Below are positions 36,653 through 45,885 of a DNA stretch of 64,000 nucleotides, piece by piece. The notes under the pieces are model-generated. The model saw only the letters and a program-made list of their open reading frames with translations, was not told the DNA's origin and did no database searches. The translations under genes were made by a program, and so were the position numbers. Position 1 is the stretch's first letter. Each line of letters starts with the position of its first letter. Source of the DNA: Rouxiella badensis (GTDB taxonomy: Bacteria; Pseudomonadota; Gammaproteobacteria; Enterobacterales; Enterobacteriaceae); assembly GCF_002093665.1 (NCBI RefSeq), contig NZ_MRWE01000015.1:1-64000 (forward strand), read 5' to 3'.

Positions 36653-37702
36653 CTAAGCCGTCGCGCGATAGTCAACCGGTGTTGCCCTACTCCAGCCAAT
36701 TTCCGGGGCAATAAGCGTGATGAAGTCGGTCAGAATCTGCTGATACTGGTCGATATTGAACTCATACGGCAGCTCGATGCGCAGCTCTTCAACCTCGTGC
36801 AGCAACGGATCCTGATGAAGCTGTTCGAGAATTTGGTCGGCGCTTCCGACCAGGTCTGGTGAAAACAGCGTACGGCGTTCGCCCTGTGGGGAGAGCGTGC
36901 GCGCATGACGTGAGGCCGCAAAATCGGCGTAGCGCTTGCGGGTCGCCGCATCGGCGCTGTCGAACGGCACCACGACTCTACCGCGTGCTATGCGCGGTGT
37001 TCGCACTGCGTTGGCTGGCAATGCCGAACGAAAAGCCTCAATTTGGCGCAGTTGCGCGGTGTAATAATCGTCGGTTCCCTCACCCGAGGTGAGATTGCCA
37101 ATTAACAGATTCAGGTTCTGCGACCCCGCCCATTTTACGGAACGCAGCGAACCGCCGCCGTACCACAGGCGGTCGGTCAGTCCCGGCGCATAAGGCTGCA
37201 ATCTTGGGCGTTGGCGATTACCGGGAGACTCGATAAAACTCTCTTTGTCACCAAGGTAGCGACCGCTCAGGTTGTCGATAAGCCGCGTAACGCGATGATA
37301 CGAAAAGTCCTGCGCTCGCCAGTGGTCATCGAAAACCTCAGGCCCTAACAGCTCGGCATGAGCAGGTTGACCGGCGCTTAAGCCGACGTTCAAACGTCCG
37401 TGCGACAGCACGTCCACCGTCGACAGGTCCTCCGCCAGTCTGAACGGGCTTTCGTAGCCAACCTGAATGACCGCCGTACCCAGCTCGATGGTGCTGGTAC
37501 GCTGACTGGCGGCGGCCAGGAAGGTACTGGCCGACGAAACGCCGTGCTCGAGATGGCGTTGGCGAACCCAGGCACCGTTGTAGCCCAGCCGTTCACCGGT
37601 CTCAAACAGCTGTAGAGTCTCTTCAAGACCTTGCCAGGGTGCGTCATCGGGGTAATTGCCGGGCGTGAGGAAAGCGAGATGAGAAATGTTGAGCTGCGTC
37701 AT
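36653..37702 (-). CDS. Luciferase-like FMN-dependent monooxygenase
   Basis: A 349-residue cytoplasmic flavin monooxygenase of the bacterial luciferase family. It shows ERLGYNGAWVRQRH, the QRTSTIELGTAVIQVGYESP strand, DVLSHGRLNVGLSAGQ and a C-terminal QILEQLHQDPLLHEVEELRIELP. The pattern fits the KPN_01858-type subfamily, which I recall as usually encoded beside an ABC importer like the one at 16.5-21.6 kb; here they are about 15 kb apart. It is monocistronic, separated from the glutamate dehydrogenase gene by a strong terminator. The substrate is unknown. Confidence 0.85.
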   Translation of the reverse strand: MTQLNISHLAFLTPGNYPDDAPWQGLEETLQLFETGERLGYNGAWVRQRHLEHGVSSASTFLAAASQRTSTIELGTAVIQVGYESPFRLAEDLSTVDVLSHGRLNVGLSAGQPAHAELLGPEVFDDHWRAQDFSYHRVTRLIDNLSGRYLGDKESFIESPGNRQRPRLQPYAPGLTDRLWYGGGSLRSVKWAGSQNLNLLIGNLTSGEGTDDYYTAQLRQIEAFRSALPANAVRTPRIARGRVVVPFDSADAATRKRYADFAASRHARTLSPQGERRTLFSPDLVGSADQILEQLHQDPLLHEVEELRIELPYEFNIDQYQQILTDFITLIAPEIGWSRATPVDYRATA

Positions 37703-37806
37703 AAACGGTTGTCCCTAAGCGTGAAAATCAAAGTTCGGCCATTATGCGTAACAGAATTTACAAAGTTAAATGCATAAAACGGCGATGCTTAGCACAAATA
37801 GAAGAT

Positions 37807-37830
37807 AAAAAAACCCGCCAAACGGCGGGT
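37807..37830 (-). terminator. Rho-independent terminator after glutamate dehydrogenase
   Basis: On the minus strand ACCCGCC and GGCGGGT form the stem, followed by seven T. This is a strong intrinsic terminator about 100 bp after the dehydrogenase stop. Confidence 0.85.
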
Positions 37831-37927
37831 AAAAGAGACCACGACTTCTGCTGGGGAGGCAGTATTATTATTAGTATTCGGTATCACAAAACGCGATGAC
37901 GCAATCACCCGTCGTGATGCAACGCGG

Positions 37928-39199
37928 TTACGGATAAAGTCCCCGGTCCTTACGCGCCATAAGAATACGCTCACAGGCTACGGCATAGGCGGCAGTACGC
38001 AGTGTCACGCTCAGGCTTTCAGCCTTGTTCCACACTGCGGACAATGCGTCTTTCATGATGCAGTCGAGCCGCTGATTAATCTCTTCCTCGCTCCAAAAGA
38101 AGCTCGAGAAATCCTGAACCCATTCGAAATAACTGACGGTAACGCCACCGGCATTGCAGATGACATCAGGCACCACGGTAATCTGGCGCTGGCGCAAAAT
38201 ATCATCGGCGGCAGGCAGCGTCGGTCCGTTAGCGCCTTCCAGCACCAGTCGACAGTTGAGCGCTCTGGCGCGCTCCACGGTGATTTGCCCTTCGAGCGCG
38301 GCCGGTATCAGGATATCGAACGCTTTAAGCCAGAAATCACGGTCACGTATCGACTCGGCCTGAGTGAATCCGGCAATGCTGCCATGCTCGCGCTGCCACG
38401 CTAATAAAGCCGGAATATCAATACCTTCTTCTCGATAGAGGCTACCGCTATGGTCCTGAATTGCGACAATACGCGCACCCTGCTGATAGAAAAGCTCGGC
38501 AGAAATGCTGCCGACGTTACCGAGCCCCTGCACGGCCACGCGACTGGTTGCAACGTCCAGCCCAATGCGCGCCGCCGCCGCCATGCCGGTAACAAATACC
38601 CCACGGCCGGTCGCTTTCACGCGCCCCAGCGACCCACCGAGATGAACCGGTTTGCCGGTCACGACGCCGGTGGTGGTCGCACCGACGTTCATCGAATAGG
38701 TGTCCATCATCCAGGCCATGACCTGCGCATTGGTGCCAACGTCGGGCGCGGGAATATCCTGCTGCGGCCCAATGATGTTGCCAATCTCGCTGGTATAGCG
38801 GCGAGTCAGCCTCTCAAGCTCTTTCACCGAAAGCTCACGGGGATCGACGCGCACCCCGCCTTTGGCACCGCCAAACGGCAGATTGAGCGCGGCACTTTTA
38901 ATGGTCATCCAGGCAGAAAGCGCCATCACCTCCTCCAGCGTGACGTCAGGATGAAAACGCACGCCGCCCTTGCCCGGTCCCCGCGAGAGATTATGCTGCA
39001 CCCGATATCCTTCGAAGTGGCGGACCGAGCCGTCGTCCATCTCCAGCGGGATATCGACTATCAAGGCTCTTTTAGGGTGACGCAGCGTGTCCGCCCAACG
39101 GGTCAGGTCACCGAGGTAGGGCAGCACGCGTTCAACCTGCGCCAAATAGGTTGCCCAGGCGGAATCTGCATCGTCCGAAACGTAAGAAAGCGCAGTCAT
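37928..39199 (-). CDS. Glu/Leu/Phe/Val dehydrogenase (glutamate dehydrogenase type)
   Basis: A cytoplasmic hexameric amino-acid dehydrogenase of 423 residues. The substrate domain has [20 protein letters not shown] and the catalytic lysine motif [30 protein letters not shown] and GRGVFVTG follow, then the Rossmann motif VQGLGNVGS and [12 protein letters not shown]. The length and motifs fit glutamate dehydrogenases of the NAD-linked catabolic type more than E. coli GdhA, but coenzyme preference cannot be read safely. It follows a catabolic cluster with an aminotransferase, so it may recycle glutamate to 2-oxoglutarate. A palindrome lies upstream. Confidence 0.9.
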   Translation of the reverse strand: MTALSYVSDDADSAWATYLAQVERVLPYLGDLTRWADTLRHPKRALIVDIPLEMDDGSVRHFEGYRVQHNLSRGPGKGGVRFHPDVTLEEVMALSAWMTIKSAALNLPFGGAKGGVRVDPRELSVKELERLTRRYTSEIGNIIGPQQDIPAPDVGTNAQVMAWMMDTYSMNVGATTTGVVTGKPVHLGGSLGRVKATGRGVFVTGMAAAARIGLDVATSRVAVQGLGNVGSISAELFYQQGARIVAIQDHSGSLYREEGIDIPALLAWQREHGSIAGFTQAESIRDRDFWLKAFDILIPAALEGQITVERARALNCRLVLEGANGPTLPAADDILRQRQITVVPDVICNAGGVTVSYFEWVQDFSSFFWSEEEINQRLDCIMKDALSAVWNKAESLSVTLRTAAYAVACERILMARKDRGLYP

Positions 39200-39247
39200 T
39201 ATTTAACCTCTTAATTTAGGGGGCTCATCATTCAGGCGAAGAAAGTC

Positions 39248-39259
39248 CTCACCGGTGAG
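39248..39259. promoter_or_regulatory. Palindrome upstream of glutamate dehydrogenase
   Basis: CTCACCGGTGAG is a perfect 12-bp palindrome about 50 bp before the dehydrogenase start and between it and the tetR-type gene. It is a candidate operator. Confidence 0.35.
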
Positions 39260-39329
39260 TGATAATAAAAATGTGTGTTATTTTTTAACGACTATTCAGT
39301 AAGCTATTCAGGTAGATAGCAGATTCTGC

Positions 39330-39360
39330 CCCTTGCCGCAGGGCGCGCCTGCGGCAAGGG
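39330..39360 (-). terminator. Strong hairpin after the TetR-family gene
   Basis: A perfect 13-bp stem (CCCTTGCCGCAGG with CCTGCGGCAAGGG) has a 5-nt loop, 7 bp past the regulator stop. No T run follows. It probably separates the catabolic operon from the dehydrogenase gene. Confidence 0.5.
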
Positions 39361-39366
39361 ACGATA

Positions 39367-39984
39367 TTATTTAACGCGATAATCTTCCACAGAGAATGAA
39401 TTGGCGTGTGCGAAGCCCTGTAGTCCGCCAATAAGTACCGACATCAGCTGGCTTCCCACCTGTTTTTCACTCAGCCCAACGGTATCCAACAGGTCAAAAA
39501 TCTCACGTGGGTCAAAAAGAATGTTCCACAGGAACACGGCTTTATCACCGATATCCGGAAGGCTCATTTCCGCCATCGCGTCACGCAAGGCCGGACGGAC
39601 AGAATTCGCCTGCACCAGCAGGTATTCCGCGCCTTCCCACAGACGTTCGAGATAGCCCCGGCGGTTACGCATCGGCACCATCGCCGCGCCGCGCTGCCGC
39701 ACCAGTTTTATCCAGTAGCGGCTGACCTTCTCAAGCCTTTCGAGGCCGCTACCGGTCTGCTCCTGACTGTATTCAAGCAGCAGCTGACCCACTTCCTGAC
39801 GGTAGGTGTTCAACACCTCTTCGACCGAGGCAAACTGGCGATAGGCAGTCGCAACGGAAACCCCGGCTTCGTTGGCGATTTCCGTCATGCTGATAGGGCC
39901 TTCCGAGACTTCAAACAGCCGCGCACCAGCCTGGATCAAGTTTTTTCGATTCCTTTCGGTATCACTACGCATGGTTTTTGCCAT
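39367..39984 (-). CDS. TetR-family transcriptional regulator
   Basis: A 205-residue regulator. The N-terminal helix-turn-helix (about 12-60) reads NRKNLIQAGARLFE, ISMTEIANEAGVSVATAYRQF, the canonical TetR DNA-binding motif. The C-terminal ligand-binding domain is not recognisable beyond its helical character. GAGAG lies before the ATG. It is the last gene of the minus-strand catabolic cluster, 60 bp after the aminotransferase gene, and is therefore the likely local regulator. The candidate operator is the inverted repeat at 47971-47986. Confidence 0.88.
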   Translation of the reverse strand: MAKTMRSDTERNRKNLIQAGARLFEVSEGPISMTEIANEAGVSVATAYRQFASVEEVLNTYRQEVGQLLLEYSQEQTGSGLERLEKVSRYWIKLVRQRGAAMVPMRNRRGYLERLWEGAEYLLVQANSVRPALRDAMAEMSLPDIGDKAVFLWNILFDPREIFDLLDTVGLSEKQVGSQLMSVLIGGLQGFAHANSFSVEDYRVK

Positions 39985-40044
39985 TTCACTCTCTGCCTTG
40001 TTTCAATCTGTACTTACGCCATTAGTGGAATGTCCAATAATGAA

Positions 40045-41202
40045 TCAACCCAGTGATGCCAGCCCGCGCTTGAGCCGCTTGACCCCTTCGGCAATCGCCT
40101 CTTTGCTGGCGGCGTAGGAAAGGCGAAGATGCCCTTCTCCCGCTGCACCAAACTCACTGCCCGGACGCACGGCGATACCCTGTTCGCGCAGCAGTGCCAC
40201 CATATCGATCGCCGGAATAGGCAACGAATATGACGGGAAGCAGTAAAATGCGCCTTCCGGTTCGTTAAGTTTTAAACCGGGGATGGCCTGCAGGCCTTCC
40301 ATCATCAGAATGCGGCGTTCACGGTAAACATCATACATACGTTTGACATCATCCTTGCACTCCTTCAGCGCCACAACCGCCGCACGCTGGACGGCGGTGT
40401 TGACCGAGCCGTTGACGGAATTGTGCACGCGGGCGGCGGCGGCAATCATATCAGCCGGACCAGCAAGATAACCTACGCGCCAACCTGTCATGGCATAACT
40501 TTTTGAAAAGGTTTGGCAAAACAGCGTACGACCGCGGAACGCTGGCACCTGCAACACCGAAGTAAACGGCTTGCCGTTAAACACCAGGTCGCTGTAGGCC
40601 TCATCGGCGATGACCAGCGTATCGTGCTGATTCACCAGACGGCCCAGGGTCTCAATCTCTTCACGCGTATGCACGATACCGGTCGGATTGCCTGGGTTAC
40701 AGAAGACGAACAGCTTCGCGCCCTCAAGGCAGTGGTCCAGCAGCTCGAGGTCCCAGTGCAGGTCAGCCTTGCACGGCATTGGCACGCAAATTCCGCCTGC
40801 CATGTTAACCAGATCGGCGTACAGAGAATAGGTCGGATCGGGGATAACGACACGATCGCCCGGATTCACCATCGACAGAATCGCCGCCGCCAACCCTGCG
40901 GTACCGCCGTGGGTGACCAGCACTTCGCCCGGTTTCACCGGATACCCCGACTGGGCCGAAACCTCTTCTGCCAGAGCTTCACACAGCAGTTTGTCCCCCA
41001 GCAACGGCGCATAGTGCGTAAAACCGTTTTTCAGGGCGTCGGCCGCCGCCTGCACGATGCGCGGCGGGGTATCAAAATCTGGCTCGCCCATCGCCAGCGA
41101 GACCATATCGCCGCTGGAGGCTGGCTGCTGCACGCGTAAAGAAGTACGTTCGATACGTAATACAGCCTCGGAGGCCGTGAATTTTTTAGCTAAAGAAGAC
41201 AT
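40045..41202 (-). CDS. Class I/II PLP-dependent aminotransferase
   Basis: A 385-residue cytoplasmic aminotransferase of fold type I, similar in pattern to aspartate/aromatic aminotransferases. It has MGEPDFDTPPRI, THYAPLLGDKLLCEALA, VTHGGTAGLAAAIL, the CNPGNPTGIVHTREE segment, DEAYSDL and the PLP lysine in TFSKSYAMTGWRVGYLAGP, with the C-terminal RPGSEFGAAGEGHLRLSYA carrying the carboxylate-binding Arg. AAGGGTG precedes the ATG. It belongs to the hydantoinase cluster, so it probably transaminates an amino acid released by, or feeding, that pathway. Confidence 0.9.
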   Translation of the reverse strand: MSSLAKKFTASEAVLRIERTSLRVQQPASSGDMVSLAMGEPDFDTPPRIVQAAADALKNGFTHYAPLLGDKLLCEALAEEVSAQSGYPVKPGEVLVTHGGTAGLAAAILSMVNPGDRVVIPDPTYSLYADLVNMAGGICVPMPCKADLHWDLELLDHCLEGAKLFVFCNPGNPTGIVHTREEIETLGRLVNQHDTLVIADEAYSDLVFNGKPFTSVLQVPAFRGRTLFCQTFSKSYAMTGWRVGYLAGPADMIAAAARVHNSVNGSVNTAVQRAAVVALKECKDDVKRMYDVYRERRILMMEGLQAIPGLKLNEPEGAFYCFPSYSLPIPAIDMVALLREQGIAVRPGSEFGAAGEGHLRLSYAASKEAIAEGVKRLKRGLASLG

Positions 41203-41269
41203 GTTTCACCCTTAATTTTTGCAAGTTCGGCGAAGGCTCACCACCCTTGAACGTTTCGCCGAAAGATGA

Positions 41270-42064
41270 TTATTTGGCTGATAAATCAGCCGGTGCACCC
41301 TTCCAGCGGCTCAGCTCGAGGTCGCCCGAAATATCACGCATAAAGGTAGGCGCGACGATCAGTTCTTCAATCACCGTGCGGGCTGGCAGCCCAGCGCAGA
41401 GTACCACTGCCTCGGCGACGTCCTCCGGCTGCACCATGTTGTCGCGAATACTTTGCGTTGGCGGATTCGCGCGGTTATCCATAATCGGGGTATTTACCTC
41501 GCCCGGCAGGATGCAGGTTGAACGGATGCCGTCGTTGCGGAAGGTATTGTGCAGGTAAGTCATAAAGTTGCGCACGCCGGCCTTGGCCGCCCCGTAAGCC
41601 GCACCGCCCAGCAGGTTTGGACGCAGCGCCGCCAGCGACGACACGGTGATGATGGTGCCATTCTTCTGCGCCAACATGCCGGGCAGCACCGCCTGTGTCA
41701 GCAGAAACACGGCCTTGAGGTTGACGTCCTGCACCTGTTGCCACTCCTCTTCTTCAATCCAGCGCGCATTCAGCGTTTTGCTGGCGCTGCCAGCGTTATT
41801 AACCAGAATATCGACCGTGCCAAGCTCGCCGTTGACCCAGCTAATCAGCGCCTGAACCTCGTCCTTATTTTCGATATGCGTCGCACAGCTCCAGGCCTGA
41901 CCGCCGTTTTCGCGAATGCCGCGCGCCACGCCTTCAAGCACCTCTTTACGACGCCCCACCAGCACCACCTTCGCACCGCGCGACGCCAGCAGCTCTGCCG
42001 AGCTCTTGCCAATCCCGCTGCCTGCACCGGTAACGATGATGACTTTTCCTTGTAATGAATCCAT
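41270..42064 (-). CDS. Short-chain dehydrogenase/reductase (SDR)
   Basis: A classical SDR of 264 residues. The coenzyme motif TGAGSGIG is at residues 12-19, followed by NNAG and the catalytic set with Ser in VSSLAAL and YGAAKAG (YxxxK). The conserved PGEVNTPI segment follows. The cofactor cannot be assigned with certainty. The gene begins 2 bp after the hydantoinase B stop, which indicates tight co-expression. It may reduce or oxidise a hydroxy/oxo intermediate of the pathway. Confidence 0.9.
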   Translation of the reverse strand: MDSLQGKVIIVTGAGSGIGKSSAELLASRGAKVVLVGRRKEVLEGVARGIRENGGQAWSCATHIENKDEVQALISWVNGELGTVDILVNNAGSASKTLNARWIEEEEWQQVQDVNLKAVFLLTQAVLPGMLAQKNGTIITVSSLAALRPNLLGGAAYGAAKAGVRNFMTYLHNTFRNDGIRSTCILPGEVNTPIMDNRANPPTQSIRDNMVQPEDVAEAVVLCAGLPARTVIEELIVAPTFMRDISGDLELSRWKGAPADLSAK

Positions 42065-42066
42065 GT

Positions 42067-43749
42067 TCAGCCCCTTGCCAATTCTTCGATAGTGACGCCG
42101 TAGTCGCGCAGTGCGCCTTCTTCGGTGATGTAGCCTTCCTGCAAATCAAACAGAATGGCCGCTTTGCTGCGTTCAGCAACCGGGCTTTTACCGCCGCCGC
42201 CTGGCATCTGAATCGTGACCTCATCCCCCGGGAACACGTCGTGACGACCGACCGGTTTTTCCAGCTGTTTGCCGTTGATGGCAATAAAGTTAGGCGCACC
42301 TGCTTCACCGCCCAGTACGCCCTGCGCCGGATGCTTTTGACGCGAATAGAACATGCTGTGCGAGAGTGGGAATTTGCTGGTGTTACGGATCACCATGCGC
42401 TGGGCCACGCCGCCGCGATAGCGACCTGCGCCTCCGGAGTCCGGCACGATGGATTTTTCGGTAAACAGCAGCGGCGTCGCGGACTCGATAAGCTCGACCG
42501 GCGTCGATGACATGTTGCCCGGAAAACCGGTCACGATTCCGTCGGCAGAAGGCCGCGCGCCGGTACCGCCGTTAACGCAAAGGCTTTCAACAAAGCGGCG
42601 GCCGTCGTCAAACTGACCGGCGAAAACGTCACAGGTCACCGGCGCACTGCCGGAATGGCCCATCACGCGCTCGGGCATGATTTCTGAAAGCGCGGTAAAG
42701 ATGGCGGCGTGCGCCATGTGTCCTACGCGGTTACGCATTTCCACCGCGCACGGCGGACGGGCGTTAGCGATAGAGCCTACCGGCGCGGTCACGGTGATCG
42801 ACTTAAAGCAGCCTTCGTTGTTCGGCAGATGCGGCTCCAGCAGGCACTTCAGCGGATAAACGCTGTAGGCGTAGGTAAACGACATCGGGCAGTTGCTGCC
42901 GAACAGGGATTCGGCGGACGAACCGGCGTAGTCAATCGTGATGTTGCTGCCGTCGACAATCACCGCCACGTTAAGGTGAATGTCGCCTTCGTAATCGCCA
43001 ATATCGACCGCCGCCTCATAACGTCCGTCCGGCACCGCCTCAATCGCCTTGCGCATCGCGTTTTCAGTCAGGGAATGGATTTTCTCCGCCAGCGGCTCTA
43101 CCGAGTCGAGCTTCAGGTCATCCATCAGGCCTAGCAGGCCGTTGGCACCAATCTGGTTGGCAGCAAGCATTGCGTGCAGGTCGCCCTCCACCTGATCCGG
43201 TGAGCGCACGTTAGCCAGCAGCAGGTCCAGCAGCTGCTGATTCACCTCGCCCTCGAGCATCAGTTTGCTTGGCGGGATCAGGAAGCCCTCTTCAAACATG
43301 TCGCGCGACGAGCCCATATTCAGCGAGCCGCCGATGTCGGACATGTGTGCCGCCGAGCCGGTGAACGCCACCAGTTTACCGTCGCGGAACACCGGCGTGA
43401 CAATGGTGACGTCGTTCAGGTGGCCGGTTCCCAGCCAGGGATCATTGGTAATCAGGCTGTCGCCCGGCTTGAGCGTCTCGGCCGGATATTTCGCCAGCAG
43501 ATGACGCACCGTCGCCGGTAAGGTCCCGATAAACACCGGAACGCTGGTTTTTGGCTGCGCCAGCGAATTGCCTTTGGCGTCCATCAGCAGGCAAGAATAG
43601 TCGCCTACCTCACGAATAATGCTTGAGAAGGCCATGTTGACCAGCGTCGCGGCCGCCTCCTCAGAGATACTGACCAGACGGTCCCAGGTGATCCTCAGGC
43701 TGATCGGGTCATTCAGAAAACGCAGGTTATCAGGGGTTGAGGTCGTCAT
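42067..43749 (-). CDS. Hydantoinase B/oxoprolinase family subunit
   Basis: A 560-residue HyuB-type subunit. It has the family segments EVGDYSCLLMDAKGNSLAQ, KPGDSLITNDPW and GTGHLNDVTIVTPVFRDGK. Further on are GSSRDMFEEGFLIPPSKL, SNCPMSFTYAYSVYPLKCLL and the C-terminal VFPGDEVTIQMPGGGG. With subunit A it forms an ATP-dependent ring-opening amidohydrolase (N-methylhydantoinase, oxoprolinase) or a related carboxylase such as acetophenone carboxylase. The ATG overlaps the subunit A stop by one base, so the two are translationally coupled. Confidence 0.92.
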   Translation of the reverse strand: MTTSTPDNLRFLNDPISLRITWDRLVSISEEAAATLVNMAFSSIIREVGDYSCLLMDAKGNSLAQPKTSVPVFIGTLPATVRHLLAKYPAETLKPGDSLITNDPWLGTGHLNDVTIVTPVFRDGKLVAFTGSAAHMSDIGGSLNMGSSRDMFEEGFLIPPSKLMLEGEVNQQLLDLLLANVRSPDQVEGDLHAMLAANQIGANGLLGLMDDLKLDSVEPLAEKIHSLTENAMRKAIEAVPDGRYEAAVDIGDYEGDIHLNVAVIVDGSNITIDYAGSSAESLFGSNCPMSFTYAYSVYPLKCLLEPHLPNNEGCFKSITVTAPVGSIANARPPCAVEMRNRVGHMAHAAIFTALSEIMPERVMGHSGSAPVTCDVFAGQFDDGRRFVESLCVNGGTGARPSADGIVTGFPGNMSSTPVELIESATPLLFTEKSIVPDSGGAGRYRGGVAQRMVIRNTSKFPLSHSMFYSRQKHPAQGVLGGEAGAPNFIAINGKQLEKPVGRHDVFPGDEVTIQMPGGGGKSPVAERSKAAILFDLQEGYITEEGALRDYGVTIEELARG

Positions 43750-45836
43750 TATTTCAGCTCCATCAGAATATTGCCTTGTTCATCAAGCATGGCGGACGCA
43801 CCGGGTCCGACATAAATCGCACACTCTTTCTCCTGCAATAATGCAGGGCCATCAATCCAGGCATGAGTGACCATTAGGCTACGCGGCACGACGCGACAAT
43901 CGCTGAACCCTTCGTCGCGGCCCAGATAAACGGCAAGGGTTTTCTCCTGCGCGCCCTCGTCTGGCTGAGCCTGCTTGTCGCTGGTATTCATCTGCGGTGG
44001 CGTGGTTTGAACGCGGCCACGCCAGTTGACCACTTCCACGCCCTGTCCTTTCAGCGTACGGCCAAAGCGAGCAAAATGGGCGTCTTCGAAGGCGGCAATC
44101 AGTGCGTCAACGTCACCCTGTTCGATAAAGGATCCCGGCAGGCTGACGGTCAGCTCCGAGCCTTGTCCGACGTAGCGCACGTCGGACAGTTTTTGCGTGC
44201 TGGCGGTAGCCGGTTCTACGTTGGCTGCGGCCAGTGTGGTAAAGGCTTCATCAAACCCTTCGGCGAAAGTACGATGCACGGCCGCCATGTCGATACCGGG
44301 CTGTAGACGGCAGCGATCGCTGCGCACGAAGTCGGCGCTCGGCGGTGCAGTCAGCAGTCCAAAGGCGGAATACACGCCAGCACCATTCGGGAAATAGACC
44401 TTTTTAACGCTCAGAATCTTGGCAAGTGACCAGGCGTGGCTCGGGCCTGCGCCACCAAAGGCCAGCATGGTCATCTGGTGCGGGCTGACGTTTTTCTCAA
44501 CGGAGTGCGTGCGCAGCGCCTCGGCCATTTTGCTGTTGGCCACTTCGTGAATGCCCCACGCCGCGTCTTCGATGCTCAGGCCCAAAGGCTCGGCAATACG
44601 CGAAATAGCCTTGCGGGCGGCAGCAACGTCGAGGGTCATCCGCCCACCGAGGAAGGCGTCTGGGTCAAGCAGGCCGAGGACCAGATTGGCGTCGGTAACG
44701 GTAGGCAACTCGCCGCCACGTCCATAGCAGGCCGGCCCTGGGTAGGCACTGGCGCTTTCGGGACCTATTTCCAGCAGGCCGAGCGAATCAACGCGCGCAA
44801 TACTGCCGCCGCCCGCACCGATTTCAATCATGTCGACCACCGGCAGTTTCACCGGCAACCCGCTGCCTTTCAACAGACGGTCGGCGCGCCCGACCTCATA
44901 GTCGGTCGTAATGGAAGGTTCGCCGTTGCGCACAACGCAGGCCTTCGCCGTGGTGCCGCCCATATCAAATGCCAGCACCTGGCTGTGACCGTTCTTACGG
45001 GCAAACGCGGCGGTAGCCACGATACCCCCCGCAGGACCGGACTCGATGATGCGGGTGGGAAAGTCCGCCGCGACCTGCGGAGCCATCAGGCCACCGTTGG
45101 AGCCCATCACCAGCCAGTCGCAAATGAAACCGCCGTCGCGCAGCTTCTGCTCAAGACGCGCCATGTAGTTGCGAGCTTTGGGCTGCACGAAGGCGTTCAT
45201 GGCGGTCAACACGCCACGGTCATATTCGCGAATTTCGCGGGAAACTTTGTGCGACACCGAAATTGAAACCCCCGGCAGTTCGCGACTCAAAATGGCTTCG
45301 ATGCGATTCTCATGTTCGGGCCAGGCGTAGGCATGCATACAGAGCACGGCCACGGCCTCGTAGCCCTCATCGCGCAGTTTTGCCGCCAACGTGACCACTT
45401 CCTGCTCGTCCAACGGTGTGACAACGTCACCTTTACTGGTCAGGCGTTCATTGATTTCATAGGCCTGTGAACGGGGGATTAACGGCGCGGCAGGTGCACC
45501 GTTAAGGTCATAAATGTCATAGCGATATTCACGCCCCAGCACCAGAACATCACGAAAACCTTGGGTGACGACGAAGGCGGTTTTCGCGCCGCGTCTTTCC
45601 AGCAGTGCGTTAATCGCAAGCGTAGTCCCGTGAGTAATCGTCTGGATCTCGCTGGCCTCAAGCCCTGCCATCTCGACCAACTGAGTCAGACCGGTATAAG
45701 CCCCCTCGGACGGATCGTGCGGCGTAGTCAACGTTTTATGACGAAGCGCGACGCCTGTTTCGTCGTTTAGCAGCACCAGATCTGTAAACGTGCCGCCAAT
45801 ATCAAATCCCATTCGCCATGTTGACGTGTGTTTCAT
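43749..45836 (-). CDS. Hydantoinase A/oxoprolinase family subunit
   Basis: A 695-residue HyuA-type subunit with the ASKHA-like ATP-binding fold. The N-terminus reads FDIGGTFTDLVLL (phosphate-binding loop), followed by GTTLAINALLERRGAKTA. The middle has SNGGLMAP, ESGPAGG and AFDMGGTTAK, then IGAGGGSIA and PGPACYGRGGELPTVTDANL. The C-terminal domain begins after FGGAGPSHA. It activates the substrate amide with ATP and works with subunit B. GAGGTAATT precedes the ATG. The substrate could be a hydantoin, 5-oxoproline or another lactam; it is not fixed by sequence. Confidence 0.92.
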   Translation of the reverse strand: MKHTSTWRMGFDIGGTFTDLVLLNDETGVALRHKTLTTPHDPSEGAYTGLTQLVEMAGLEASEIQTITHGTTLAINALLERRGAKTAFVVTQGFRDVLVLGREYRYDIYDLNGAPAAPLIPRSQAYEINERLTSKGDVVTPLDEQEVVTLAAKLRDEGYEAVAVLCMHAYAWPEHENRIEAILSRELPGVSISVSHKVSREIREYDRGVLTAMNAFVQPKARNYMARLEQKLRDGGFICDWLVMGSNGGLMAPQVAADFPTRIIESGPAGGIVATAAFARKNGHSQVLAFDMGGTTAKACVVRNGEPSITTDYEVGRADRLLKGSGLPVKLPVVDMIEIGAGGGSIARVDSLGLLEIGPESASAYPGPACYGRGGELPTVTDANLVLGLLDPDAFLGGRMTLDVAAARKAISRIAEPLGLSIEDAAWGIHEVANSKMAEALRTHSVEKNVSPHQMTMLAFGGAGPSHAWSLAKILSVKKVYFPNGAGVYSAFGLLTAPPSADFVRSDRCRLQPGIDMAAVHRTFAEGFDEAFTTLAAANVEPATASTQKLSDVRYVGQGSELTVSLPGSFIEQGDVDALIAAFEDAHFARFGRTLKGQGVEVVNWRGRVQTTPPQMNTSDKQAQPDEGAQEKTLAVYLGRDEGFSDCRVVPRSLMVTHAWIDGPALLQEKECAIYVGPGASAMLDEQGNILMELK

Positions 45837-45885
45837 AATTACCTCGACAGATGTTCAGTTGCTCTGATAACGCATTCGGGGTCCG

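Noticed and set aside
44436-45266. 276-codon plus-strand frame inside the hydantoinase A gene
   Set aside because: The opposite strand encodes a full-length, motif-complete HyuA; the plus-strand text is His/Arg-rich shadow sequence.
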